From NCBI GenBank assembly GCA_022702545.1, contig JAHRBC010000005.1, forward strand, positions 1,984,001-2,048,000: a DNA stretch of 64,000 nt. Reading direction: 5' to 3'. Position 1 is the stretch's first letter. The number at the start of each line of letters is the position of its first letter. The notes beneath the pieces are model-generated. The model saw nothing but the letters and a program-made list of their open reading frames with translations, was not told the origin of the DNA and made no database searches. Of the stretch, positions 36,507 to 47,430 are shown one piece after another. The position numbers were made by a program, and so were the translations under genes. Source of the DNA: Phycomyces nitens. Lineage: Eukaryota > Mucoromycota > Mucoromycetes > Mucorales > Phycomycetaceae.

Positions 36507-38606
36507 ATGACTTACAACGCTCTCACTATTGCTTCGCAGACATCTTGTCTTGCCACCGCCTTCCTCTCTACACTACTTCTGGTAGTTGTATACGCTTCTC
36601 CGCTCGCACGTGTCCTTGACACGCTCCTCTCTGCTCTTGCCCGTCTTTCCGTAGACGATATGGGCATGACCTATTCTCCTGTGCTCTTTGACGATGACCA
36701 GGATTCAGTTGAAGGGAACTGTGGTGCAAAGGATGAGGAGACCACCGGCCTTGTGTCGGTCTCTGGAGGCTCTTCAGAGTCTCAGAGAGCACTTTTGGAG
36801 GGAGAATCCTCAGGCGTCTCGTTGGGCGAGCGTCACAGAGGTATCCCAGGCCTTGAGCCTTTCGAGCGCCTCTTCTTGGAGGCAATCGATTCCGGAAGTG
36901 TTGGGGCTCGCATCCCGACCACTATGGAGGAACTTCAGGAACAGTTCCCAAGCGAGTTCAACCGGGGCAGGTTGTTCTTGTTTGTGGGTGCCAAGCACGA
37001 GCGACCGGCGTGCACTCCAGTACGTCGCGACACTCCTTTGGGCGGGTTCTCTCGCTGCGGCTCTCTGAAACGTTCAGGAAAGAGCTCTGAAAGGGTATGC
37101 CAGAATGATTGGCTTATTCCGAAAGACTCAGCTTCTGAGCGGGAAGGGGAACAAAGCACACGCGACAACAAATATTGGCTCAAGAAGTCTTTCTTGGACG
37201 ATGATTTGGAAATGTTCTCAGAGGCGACTTGGAAGCAAGGGACCTCTGCTGGATTTGGTTGCGACTCTTCAGAGGCGGTGCCCAACATTGCCGAAGAAGA
37301 TGAGCAACACGATGTGCTCAATGAAGTTGGCACTGTACACAGCCGTGTGTACAGAAATCAGGCGGATGAGTTTGACGAAGATGAGTCTTCTGATGGCGAG
37401 TCTTCTGAGAGCCTTCTTTGTTCGTCGTCAGTTGGAAGTCTTCCAGTTTCCGAACTGGAAGAGACTCAGGACGAGATGGCCTTTTTGGTGGCTCGTCTAG
37501 AGTCATTGACAATTGATGATGTGAATGAGCATCCAATTCGTGCGAATGATGTTGCCATGGGTGAACTTTCTGAACTTGGTTCTCAGCCCATTAAAGATCA
37601 TTTGTCTGTTACAGACGAGGATCTTATGATGGAGAATCTTGGAATGGAGGTTTCATTCCATACTGTCCAACAGGCCGGTGATGTTGGGGAAGAGGTGGCT
37701 TCGGGAGTAAATCCCCAGTATGACGAGCTGGTTGGAGAACCTTTTGTCCTTGGACAAGAGGCAGTCCAGGGCCTTGTGCCCCAGATTGAAGCTCCTATGG
37801 AGCTGATTGATGCCAGCTCAGATGGTCAACAAAATGACCTTGATATGGATGCGAACTCGAGCATAAAGCCGGTTGGAACCAAAGGCCTTGAGTTTGGTGG
37901 TCTTGTTAACGCCAGTGCCTCCACAGCTGGTATTACAACAAATATGAACGATGACTCCGGTTTCGTGGATACTGAGGCATTGCTCAACAGCATGCTGGTG
38001 ATGAATCCCGAGGTTGAGGCAGTACCAGGATTCAAAGGAAACTTTGATAACTGCCAAGATACCAATGCAGTCGACATGTACGATGGCCCGTGCTTCAAAG
38101 CTTCTCCGGTCGACGATAACGATAAGTTTCCCAATCCTGCGATGGAGTGCTCCTCTCCAAAAGGTAAGAAACTTATCACGGACAAAGGCGCAGTTTGTGT
38201 CCCGCAACAAACTGTTAGTGATGTCAAGGGAAAGGGTAAGGAGACCAAAGAACATCAGTTCAAGGCTCCTTTTCCAGTGTTCACCTTTGGTGCCGGTGAA
38301 CCAAAAGGTTCAAAGAGTGGCTTGAATAAGCCTTCTGCTCCTGCCTTTGTCTTTGGCTCTGGTATGGCTCAGAAGTGTGAGTTTAGGTCATTTAATGTTC
38401 CTAAACTCCCTGGCTTGTATGGAGTGCCCCCTCCTCCAGAAGGCCCATCAAAGCCTGTTGCAGGTCCTGGCAACAAGGCGCGGCTGGCAAAATCTTCCGA
38501 GGATGCCAAGGTCCCCGACCAGGCTGAATCGGAAAAGAGTAGCCAGGTTCCTCCCAGACGTTCCCTGCTGAGGCTTCTTACGAATCCTCCCAGGAGAAGG
38601 CTCTGA
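36507..38606 (+). CDS. Unknown acidic, largely disordered protein with N-terminal membrane segment
   Basis: An uninterrupted 699-aa frame I do not recognise. Residues about 13-31 form a hydrophobic stretch (CLATAFLSTLLLVVVYA) that could be a signal peptide or anchor, followed by a leucine-rich amphipathic segment (VLDTLLSALARLSV). Most of the remainder is rich in Asp, Glu, Ser and Gly, with acidic clusters (DEFDEDESSDGESSES). Near the C-terminus are two FG-type motifs (FTFGAG and FVFGSG), a proline run (GVPPPPEGP) and a basic tail (PRRSLLRLLTNPPRRRL). It lacks introns and is clearly more GC-rich than its neighbours. A TATA box and leader precede the ATG. It may be lineage-specific or acquired; function unknown. 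Confidence 0.75.
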   Translation: MTYNALTIASQTSCLATAFLSTLLLVVVYASPLARVLDTLLSALARLSVDDMGMTYSPVLFDDDQDSVEGNCGAKDEETTGLVSVSGGSSESQRALLEGESSGVSLGERHRGIPGLEPFERLFLEAIDSGSVGARIPTTMEELQEQFPSEFNRGRLFLFVGAKHERPACTPVRRDTPLGGFSRCGSLKRSGKSSERVCQNDWLIPKDSASEREGEQSTRDNKYWLKKSFLDDDLEMFSEATWKQGTSAGFGCDSSEAVPNIAEEDEQHDVLNEVGTVHSRVYRNQADEFDEDESSDGESSESLLCSSSVGSLPVSELEETQDEMAFLVARLESLTIDDVNEHPIRANDVAMGELSELGSQPIKDHLSVTDEDLMMENLGMEVSFHTVQQAGDVGEEVASGVNPQYDELVGEPFVLGQEAVQGLVPQIEAPMELIDASSDGQQNDLDMDANSSIKPVGTKGLEFGGLVNASASTAGITTNMNDDSGFVDTEALLNSMLVMNPEVEAVPGFKGNFDNCQDTNAVDMYDGPCFKASPVDDNDKFPNPAMECSSPKGKKLITDKGAVCVPQQTVSDVKGKGKETKEHQFKAPFPVFTFGAGEPKGSKSGLNKPSAPAFVFGSGMAQKCEFRSFNVPKLPGLYGVPPPPEGPSKPVAGPGNKARLAKSSEDAKVPDQAESEKSSQVPPRRSLLRLLTNPPRRRL

Positions 38607-40250
38607 TGCACTGGAGGAACCCTCTTTACGTTCGGTCCCAATTGCTTGCAGATTCAAAGGTCTGGTTTATCTTTGTCTCTGAGATTGACACCATGTTCCG
38701 CCTGCTTGTTTGGGACCGAGTCCTTATCTTGGATAGTGATGATTCAAGCTGGCCAGCTTATCTGTTTCAATAGAAATGGATACCGTGCCTACATGTTTGC
38801 ATGTTTCTGAATCCTTGATATAATTTGGATAGTAAAGAGAAGGTAGACGTGGAGTTGTCTACGCCGGTGTATTAGGAGGTGCTGGTTTGAGTTGTGGTCC
38901 CTCACGCTCGCCTATATGTACCATCTTAATATATCCGAAAGTTGTGGTAGCGATGTTTAGATTCTCGCAAAGGTAAGGATTGTTTATATATATATATATT
39001 GAATTACATGATCAACTGTTTACTAACCATGGTTGTTTGTAGGTGCTCTTGTCCGTGGGTCCTTTGTCGAGTCTCTCCCCCTCCCGAATCTTGGTCAGGA
39101 TTGCGGGTCTACGGTTTTATCATTGGTACGAGCCATTTGGTTCCATGGTTTGGGCTTTCTGAGCCTTTGGTTCTATTGGTTTAGACATTCTGGGCCGTCC
39201 GTTTGGTTTTCTTGGGCCTTTGAAATCCGGGCTGTTGAGGTCCTGTGTTTGGTCTGGCTGAGTGATTGGTCGGATTGGATTTAGGTCTTGACAGTTTGTA
39301 CTGGTGGTTTAATCAAGGAGCATGGATGCTGGTTTACTGGCATCCGCTGGTCATGGACGTCTGATCTGGACGGATTTGCTTTCCTGGTTGGCTATTTTTA
39401 GCCTTTGGTTAGCTTTGTTTTTCCTAGTGCGGACCTTTTCGAGTCTGTGGATAGACTCTATTGAATCCAAATCGATTCAAAAATATAGTCTGCACATGGG
39501 ATCAACAGTTCCTGAAGGTGTTTGGCGAAAGGTCTGAAGCACATGTCAAGAAACATAGACCTTTTGCCAACAGACTATATGGCCAAAACAGCCAAAAGTG
39601 TGTAGCAGAATAGTTGTCTGGGCACAAGAAATGCACAATTGCATGCCTGGGCAACACACAGTCGCTTGAGATGGCAAAAACTTTAGACTGTGATTAGGCT
39701 ATACATGAGTAGGCTGTCCCTGGAAGGAAGCAAGTACTAGTACAAATTTAACAATATGTACGACGTATCGAAAGTGAAAGCGCAAGTCATTGACAATCAA
39801 AGTATTCTATATCAAGCAGAGTACACTCGAGATTGTCAGCAAGAGCAGATTGCATATGGCGGCTACAAAAGTGCACACACCAGAAGAACTTCCCTGACCA
39901 GGAAATGTGTGTGTACTTGTAGCTGCCTAGGAGAAGCAATTCCAACTTTTGTGGCCCCGAGAGAACATTCCAAATTCCCGGATTCAAGCATCAAGACAAA
40001 GACGAGCAGCCAATTCACACAACAGGATGGAATAACTCAAGAACAATTCCGTCTCTCGGGGCCGTCTACATCTTACTCGGATTGGGCCAGTCTACCAAGA
40101 GACTGAATCAAGGCAAGTCCCAAATGGTCACCCTTACGACCATCGTCAAGTCCCACACGATTCTGGCAATGGAGATGGTAGTAGCAGGTATAAATCCAGT
40201 CAACAATACAAGTCATGGTACAATTCAACAGTACAAGCCAAAGACGCAAG
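38607..40250. other. Unassigned region downstream of the 36.5-kb gene, with an intron-like segment
   Basis: No long frame is supportable. At about 38972-39042 a donor GTAAGG, a CTAAC branch-like site and a TTTGTAG acceptor look like a spliceosomal intron, so the 36.5-kb transcript could be spliced in its 3' UTR. The following 500 bases are unusually G- and T-rich on the plus strand. Nothing recognisable was found by translation. Confidence 0.4.
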
Positions 40251-40254
40251 CAAA

Positions 40255-40345
40255 CAGCAAACAGCAAAAAGCAATAGCCAAAATCCAAAAGCCAACAGCA
40301 AAAAGCCAAAATCCAAAAGCAAACAGCCAAAATCCAAAAGCCAGA
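40255..40345 (+). repeat. Short tandem repeat, about 21-bp unit
   Basis: Three to four imperfect copies of a unit built from CCAAAATCCAAAAGC and AACAGC, in an A- and C-rich strand. The copies differ by small indels. The surrounding frame would code a Lys/Gln/Asn-rich stretch, but I cannot show that it is translated. Confidence 0.7.
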
Positions 40346-41417
40346 ACAAAGTATTCGAATTACGTAGAGCTGCCACTCCATTGCCAGTCTGTCCAGGTAT
40401 GTCTTTGTCATTTTTCAGAATTTCCAAGCCGCAGTCAAGTCAAAAATCTCAAGACCAAGAACAAAACCAATCGTGATACGACACCAAGAACCAATGCTAG
40501 CCAGCAAAAATACCAAGAAGAAACAACCACAAGATCACAGAAATGGAAATGAAAAAAGCAGCCCAGAGTCTCGCCATCTCGCTGGGCTGTGGCAAAGGCA
40601 TACCTGGACCTCGACAAGAATCGAAGCCAAGTACGAAGCATCCGATTCACCAAGAAATCCAATACGGGACATCAAGACGATCAGGGGTAATGCAATCCAT
40701 ACCAACACCACTAACACTGGTAGGACTTTATAGACTACCAGTAATCTACGAGGGAGCTCCCAACAGAACAGTGTGAACCCAAGCAGCGATACGGCACCAG
40801 ATGGTATTGTCCTCAAATCCATAAGATTGTGATAACATCAAGGAGAGCCCTTAAGATAAGTATTTGTTCCATTATACTGTATTTTATGACATTTTGGATA
40901 CTAACTATATAAATGGTTTTTTAGTTTCCTTATCCCGGCCTATGTACTACAAGAGGACACCATCTGGAGGATGCCAGTGAGAGTGAAGAATGGTTCTTGC
41001 TAACGGCTGGCCGTTGAGTATGCTAGTCGTACTTCTCTCGCCCAAAGACTTACAGTGCCTTTGTGCCTGTATAGGGCCTTGGGTCAACCAAGTCTGGTTA
41101 TCCGTCTGCTGTTGATTGTCTAGTCCATTGTGGTTGACACATCGCTCGAGTGGCACATTGTTTCTGTTGGCGGTTCCCTTTTCCCTTTGCTGGTAGTCTT
41201 GCTGGTCCTGCTCGTGCAGGTGGTGGCTATGTGGATTGTGTTGCCCTGTGTACCGTCTGTCCCGTTTGCATCAAGAAAAAAAGCCGGCTGTCAAATCCTA
41301 TCATCCATGGCAACAAAACAAAGAATACAATCTGTTCATACCTCAGCCGGTGTATGAACAGGGATCAACAAGAGATCCCCGAAATGCAAGCCAATCTCAA
41401 CCCATGATAAATATTAT

Positions 41418-41670
41418 CAGTCAAGGTAACGTAAAAACGCTGACTCTAACCAATTATAAATACTCATTGTCAAAATTATTATAGATGACTGAAAGCAAGC
41501 AAGGGTATAGACCCACTCCAAATCCGATTCCAAAGGATGGAATCCAGACCATGGACATAGTCCCACAGTCAAGGTAATGTAAAAAGGCGAACTCTAATCA
41601 AGCATGGATACTCATTATCAATATTCTCTTAGCATGACAAATCCAGCCAAGGATTATGATCCCCAGTCAA
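41418..41670 (+). repeat. Duplicated intron-like modules
   Basis: Two segments of exactly 59 bases, 41426-41484 and 41574-41632, each start GTAAYG after CAGTCAAG or a close match. Both share GTAAAAA, GACTCTAA or AACTCTAA, and TACTCATT, and end in a TAG acceptor (ATTATAG or CTCTTAG). The 89-base spacer would be an exon. A third CAGTCAAG at about 41663 lacks the donor. This looks like a tandem duplication of an exon-intron unit. Confidence 0.55.
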
Positions 41671-41694
41671 GATATCTTTCAAGTCACCTCAGGC

Positions 41695-41950
41695 TAATTA
41701 AAGTCAAGCCAAATCAAGTCAAAACAAATCAAACCAAACAAAAAACAAAACAAAATAAGTCGAGTCAAGTCAAGTCAAAACAAATCAAACCAAACCAAAC
41801 CAAAAAAAAAAAACAAAGAAAAACAAAACAAGTCGAGTCAAGTCAAGTCAAGTCAAGTCAAAGCAAATCAAAGCAAATCAAACCAAAAAGAAAAAGAAAG
41901 AAAAACAAAAAAAAAACAAAGAAAAACAAAACAAAACAAGTCAAGTCAAA
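41695..41950 (+). repeat. Low-complexity CAAGT/CAAAT tract
   Basis: A- and C-rich sequence made largely of imperfect TCAAG and CAAAT/CAAAC units. A clean run of about six AGTCA pentamers lies near 41835-41862. An inverted copy of the pentamer run (TTGAC units) occurs at 43347-43378. Confidence 0.85.
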
Positions 41951-42974
41951 AGAACCAAATCTCTGCCTTACAAAAACCAAATCCCAATCTCCCAAAAACC
42001 AAATCTCAAATGTATACCTGCAAAAGTCCAATGCCAAGTTCAAGTCCAAGTCCAGTGCAAAGTTGAATGCAAGGTCCAGTGCTATGTCCGTTTCAAAGTC
42101 CAGTGTATGGCTCAAGGTGAAGTCCGAAGCAATGTTTGGTGTGGTCCGATGCGTGGTTTGGTGCAGAGTCCAAAGGCAAAGTTTGATGTCAAGTTGGATT
42201 TCCGAGTTCAACGCCAAGTTCGATGCCGAGTTTGATGCCAGGTTGGATTTCCGAATTCGATTCCAAGTTTGCTTTCTGCGTTTGAAGACAAGATCAACGC
42301 CGTTCCTTACAAATCCTATTATGCGTTTAATTCAAAGAAGAATTGAAATGAAATTACAAACAATCAAAAAAAAAAAGGAGGAGTGCTAAAAAAAGGCGCC
42401 CTCCACAAGAAGGAAGATCTCTCGAAAGACGCCTTCGATGGTTAAAGTGGTGGTAGCATCCTTTATACAATTTGAACTGTAAGTACCTATTGATCTCTTG
42501 TGATGTATGATGAAGAACATGTACTAATATATATATATGTATTATCTTTCCTCTAGGGCGCTTGTGAGGCTTGGTTTCCAAATTATCGACCATTTAAAAA
42601 AAAAAAAAAAAATGAATGTACGGAATCCGTTAAAATTTGACAATGAACATGAACAAAGTAAAAAGACAAGTATCAAACTCCAAAAAAATTGAAATTGGAC
42701 AAAGAAAGCAAACGAAGATCGAACAAGGCGAGAAGACTTTGTGTTGGATGAAGCAGAAGACCTGGATTGGATAAAGAGAGAAGACCTAAATCGAATGGCG
42801 CAAGAAGACTAGCATTGAATCGTGTGCAAAGGCCAGTATCGAACAGAGTGGAAGACCGATCCTTGACAGTGCAGGAAGACCGAGTGGTGGCAGAGCCCGA
42901 AGACCAAGCTGCTGCGATGCAGGAAGATGAGGATTGAATGGAAGCAGAAGAAGAAGATTGACCAAGACAAAGGA

Positions 42975-43265
42975 CAAAACCAAATCAAAAACAAAAATCA
43001 AAATCAAAATCAAAATCAAAATCAAAATCAAAATCAAAATCAAAATCAAAATCAAAATCAAAATCAAAATCAAAATCAAAATCAAAATCAAAATCAAAAT
43101 CAAAATCAAAATCAAAATCAAAATCAAAATCAAAATCAAAATCAAAATCAAAATCAAAATCAAAAGCAAAAGCAAAAGTAAAAGCAAAAGTAAAAGCAAA
43201 AGTAAAAGCAAAAGTAAAAGCAAAAGTAAAAGCAAAAGCAAAAGTAAAAGTAAAAGCAAAAAAAA
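42975..43265 (+). repeat. Hexanucleotide microsatellite (AAAATC)n then (AAAAGY)n
   Basis: Roughly 28 near-perfect AAAATC units (to about 43163) pass into about 16 AAAAGC/AAAAGT units. All frames across it are open because neither unit makes a stop in certain frames, so long apparent proteins here (poly Leu/Ile, Asn-Gln, Asp-Phe) are artefacts. Confidence 0.95.
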
Positions 43266-43346
43266 AATCAAAATGAATACCCAAAATCAAACCCCAAAAT
43301 CAAAATCAAAAAAAAAAACAATCCCTATTATTTTCCAACATCTTTA

Positions 43347-43378
43347 AATTGACTTGACTTGACTTGACTTGACTTGAC
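43347..43378 (-). repeat. TTGAC pentamer tract, inverted relative to 41.8 kb
   Basis: Five to six TTGAC units, the reverse complement of the GTCAA run near 41835-41862. Together they form an inverted pair about 1.5 kb apart enclosing low-complexity sequence. Confidence 0.8.
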
Positions 43379-44174
43379 TATGTACCATTACAAATAAATT
43401 ATTTTGAAACATCTTATATTTTTTACATTGACAATTATTAGTATACAATCTTGCTATAGAAAAACTCCAAAGAAATTGTTAATATTGGGATATTTATAAT
43501 GTCATTGATTCTCAGAAATTATTTTTGAAACAAATAGCTAGGGAACTAAAGATGGTCATAATCTGGACAATCTCAAATCCTTGAAATCCATTGTATGCGT
43601 GGTACAAATAGTCATATTTCCTTTTATATACACTTCTTTACAAATTCCTCTTATTCTAACATCCTCTATATCTATACAAGTACGCCTTTGTGTGCGGTCG
43701 GATAAGCATCAATCGGTTTGTATTACAAATTTGCACAGCTTTACTTAGAACAAAATTTTTGAAATTTCTCAGACTGGTCTTAGGTCCTCTGGATTTTGTA
43801 AGAGGGTATCAAAAATGCACTTTTGGTGCAAACAGCGAATGTTCAGTGCTTGAAGATTTTTGTGAGTGAAAAATTGGGACAATTTGATGAATATTTAACC
43901 AATTCATGTAAAATAAATTGGTAATGGTGGATCGTAATATGCCTCACCAGGTTACCTAACAATGTATACGTTTCTAAGTTTGTGTTTATAAATATAAAGT
44001 AATTTTTCGTCAAATACAGTGGAGTTGATTCTGGAATGGCACAACTGACACCGAGTTTTTTTTTTAAGAAAATAAAATACCTATACCTCTGTTTATTTTC
44101 TTTTTTAAAACCTTTATTTTAATCCGATTCTATTCATGCTTTTATAAAACATTTCTGACAATATTCCCAAGCAA

Positions 44175-45170
44175 ATGGAAATCCCAATTGAAGTCAGAGG
44201 AATGATTATTGGTGTTTTTGAGGCAGGAGTAAAAGTTTCGACCGTTTGTGAGCGATATAATGTAGCACGCCGTACTGTATACAATACAATGTGAAGATAA
44301 AGAGAGACTAGAACGACAATCATACACAGGAACAAGGGGCCCTCAAGGATATTTGGTGAACAAGACTTGCGCATTTTGCACAGAGAGATAAAAAAAAGAT
44401 CGGGCGGGCACCTTGGATATGTTGATCAACATAATGCATGTGAATTTGAAAAGATATACTTGCTGTCATAAAGACTCTTCATATAAAGTTTTGCATAGCT
44501 AGATATAAGCCACGGCTCAGTGAGTAGCATCGCAGAAACCGCATTGCCTTTGCCCAGCATACCAAAAAGGTGAATCAACGCTGGTATCGAGTAATCTGGA
44601 GTGATGAATTAAGATTCATGCTGTTACCAATGCGCAAAAGGTACGAGTCTGGCGTATTCAGTCAGAGAAGTACAGCATAGACTATGTATGTTCCAGGATC
44701 CAAGGTAGTGGAAGATATGTGATGATCTGGGTATGCGTCTGGTCTGGTGGTGTTGGGCCGATGGCAATCTGGAGCATTGGGGGTACAAAAACATACTTTA
44801 AAACACTTTGGGTCCCTTCAAATACCAGTTGGAATATGAAAGAAAGATGACTCTTTCATCTTTCAACAAGACAATTCTCCATGTCATTGAAGCAAAACGG
44901 TAAAAGAGTATCAAAAGAACGCAGATCTGGAGGTACTGAAGTTGCCTGCGTTCAATCCCAACCTCAGTCTAACTGAGAATATCTGGGCTTACCTAGGAAG
45001 GATGGTGAGGTCTACAAGACCCCAGCCTAAGAGCCTTAAAGATTCGAAGTGTTTGTGGAAAGAAAAATGGTATAAAATACCAGTTGAAGTGTGTGCAGCT
45101 CATTGCAATTATAAACCAAATCAACTTCATGCACTTCAGAAGAATAAAATATTACACACAAAATACTAAA
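44175..45170 (+). pseudogene. Decayed Tc1/mariner-like transposase
   Basis: A DDE transposase reading across frames on the plus strand: an intact N-terminal helix-turn-helix piece (EIPIEVRGMIIGVFEAGVKVSTVCERYNVARRTVY), then VIWSDELRFM, FQQDNSPCH and NPNLSLTENIWAYL, which hold the first Asp, second Asp and Glu of the triad. Several stops and frame changes separate them, so it is not functional. It belongs to a different subfamily from the other copies in 45-52 kb. Terminal repeats were not resolved. Confidence 0.8.
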
Positions 45171-45375
45171 AAAAAAGTTAATAATATCCTTTATTAACAC
45201 CATGCTTTGCTATTTATTTCAGTAAGTTTTGATACTATGTTATTATAGTAGAAAACAAGAAAACAGGTATGATAGCATATAGATGTATATTTTTATTTGT
45301 TAGGAGTCTAATTTGGGACATTAGCTAACCTAAGGGACTGTATATTGTGATAAAATAATAATAAAAAACAGATAT

Positions 45376-46441
45376 TGATATATGGTGCGGCCATCATGAG
45401 CCTTTATTAAAGCTCTTACTCTGTCAGGTATATTTGCGATAAGAGTATACCGTACTTCAGGGTCTGACCACTCCCGCTCCTAAAGGATACAAGTCTTGAG
45501 CTCATTAACATTGTTAATAGACCCCTTCCTCTCTTGAACTTTGACTTTTAAAGCATGTCAAACATGCTCGATCGGGTTAAGATCTGGACTTTGGGATGTT
45601 CAGTAGTCGAATCGCTGAATTTCCCAACGTTTCTTTTACCATGTTGTATACGAGCCAGTATGACAGCTTGCATCGTCTTCTTAAAACGTGAACATTGTGT
45701 CATGTTTTTCGTTCAATTTCTGATACCATGGATTGAATTCCTTGGAAAAATAATTGATATATGCGTCTTGATCAATAGGTCCTTCAATAAACGATAAAGG
45801 CCCAAGACCACCAGCCCAGAAACAACCCCATACCATGACAGAACCCTTTTCATATTTTTCTGCTATATGAATATGGATGACTTGGTGTCTTTTGCCAGGT
45901 TTACGTATCACAGATGGGTCAGAAGCATTACCCTTTATCATGAATCTGGACTCATCTGATCATATCATCCTACTCCAGTTCTCGATGCTAAAGTTGGCTC
46001 TAGCTTTATCCTAGCGCAGCTAATTCTTCTTCTGTTTGCTGGTCAAGTTAGGATTTGAAACAGGCTTATAATATCTGAAGCTCTTTGTTCTTAAATATCT
46101 GATAACTGTATTTCTACAAACAATGACACCTGCGGCCGCCAAATTTGCTTGGTAATATGAAAAACTTTCAAATGGATTCCACCTCACACTCAAGCAAAAA
46201 CTCGTAACAACTGTGACGCTAAGTTTGTTTGGTCTTCTGGGCATAGATTTTGTGTTGGTTTTACTAGTTTCTTTTCAGCGTTTGATGGTGGTGTTAATTG
46301 TCAATCGAGGGATGTTCATGTAGTTTGCAATATCAGTTGGGGCATGGTTGGCATTAGAGAGCCAAATGATATCTCCACGCTCAAACTCAGATAACTCGCA
46401 TCTAGGATATGAGCATCTGGTTCTTTGACTTTTTGATGGCA
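45376..46441 (-). pseudogene. Tc1-like transposase, decayed copy A
   Basis: Aligns along its length with the better copy at 50557-51624: LSEFERGDIIWLSNANHAP, PFESFSYYQANLAAAGVIVCRNTVI, SDESRFMIKGNASDPSVIRKPG, GSVMVWGCFWAGGLGPL, SQSPDLNPIEHV. At least seven in-frame stops interrupt it. Most replace a Trp or Gln codon that is intact in the other copy. A terminal repeat ending CTGAGTG followed by TA is recognisable at the right end, near 46544; the left end is unclear. Confidence 0.88.
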
Positions 46442-46544
46442 TGAGGGATCAAGTCAGTAAAAAAGGCTTTGGGAAGAATAACAAAAATAGACGTTAAAAA
46501 AAGACCTAATTTTAAGAGTGGCTTTAATTTGTTTAGTCTGAGTG

Positions 46545-47430
46545 TATTGGCAAGGAGTGGGGCTGTATTGATTCTGAGACGGGCTGTGTTGGTTTATGTA
46601 ATGAAGTGGTCCAAACGGTTAAAAGAAAAAGAGAATAAATATCAATCTCCTCTAACAACTCCTTAGCCCAAGTATTGGCAATCGGCAGCTTGTTCTCTTG
46701 AGAAAGATGTATAAAATAAAAAGAGAGTAAATATCGATCTTCTCTAACAACTCCTTAGCCCAAATATTGGCAATCGGCAGCTTGTTCTCTTGAGAAAGAT
46801 ATATAAAAGAAAAGAAGTGAAGTGTAAGGATATTGTTTATTGCTTTCATCATTTCGATGTTTATATAGATATTTCGATAATAAATAATATAATATAATTA
46901 GTATGATATTACTAAGCTATTGTTAAAATGTTGGGATAGATCATGTTTCTTTGGATAGTTAATAATGAATAAGATAGATAGGAATAGATAAATATTGTTG
47001 GGGTTCTTTGTTACAATCCTTATGATTTTCAATTGATTGCTGCGCCAGACGTAGCAATCATGTTCTTCCCAAGGTCATTACTTAACCAATATGTTTACAT
47101 AATCGATACAGAAAGATTTGGGAAGATATGATATGTTTGGGCCAGCCGGAAATATGGAGCTACACACAACGTGTCAATTCTGAATTCGATAAAAAGCTTG
47201 TTGCAAGTATTTCTGATAGAATTAAAGCCGTAATTGCCTCTTGTAGTAGAACACCCCAATATTAGACTCTACTTATTTTTTTTTATTTAGAAAATACACT
47301 ATTTACTACTGGAATACAAATTTTCGAATTTCTATAATAGACAGATGAAAATATATTTGTAAAAGATAATATGTATATTTTTGGGGTGCAAAAATACTTT
47401 GATCTTACATTAACTTCTTTTCTGTGAGTG
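46545..47430 (+). pseudogene. Tc1-like transposase 3' fragment B, split by a solo LTR
   Basis: Reading the codons before 46575 on to those after 47180 gives the C-terminal part of the same transposase family (KEWGCIDSEFDKKLVAS, then ISDRIKAVIAS). The right terminal repeat ends GAGTG then TATA at 47430 and matches the left terminal repeat of the 50388-51731 element read in reverse. The 5' part is missing: the end of copy A abuts it at a TA. Confidence 0.8.
46575..47176. repeat. Solo LTR, copy 1, inserted in Tc1-like fragment B
   Basis: A 602-bp segment beginning TGAGAC and ending GTGTCA, flanked by ATTC on both sides (46571-46574 and 47177-47180). Removing it restores the transposase codons. 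It matches 48934-49441 throughout but carries an extra tandem duplication of about 83 bp (around 46640-46800). It is unrelated to the 311-bp LTRs of the 3.8-9.1 kb element. No internal retroelement sequence remains. Confidence 0.82.

Noticed and set aside
36507..38606. Nucleoporin assignment from FG motifs
   Set aside because: Only two FG-type motifs in 699 residues and a hydrophobic N-terminus; not enough for an FG nucleoporin.
38369..38657. Antisense frames under the 36.5-kb gene
   Set aside because: They mirror the GC-rich sense frame and have no start context or family features.
41604..42389. 261-codon Lys/Ser/Gln-rich frame
   Set aside because: Almost wholly inside low-complexity TCAAG/CAAAT sequence; no conserved feature supports it.
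42975..43265. CRISPR-like regular repeat
   Set aside because: A contiguous hexanucleotide microsatellite without unique spacers, in a eukaryotic genome.
42786..43347. Long open frames coding poly-Leu/Ile, Asn-Gln or Asp-Phe repeats on both strands
   Set aside because: They arise from a hexanucleotide repeat that lacks stops in several frames; there is no domain, splice pattern or start context.
44017..45340. Terminal repeats CAGT...ACTG with TA flanks for the 44.2-kb transposase remnant
   Set aside because: Only four bases match, and 45280-45375 aligns better with the 3' end of the neighbouring Tc1-like copy A.
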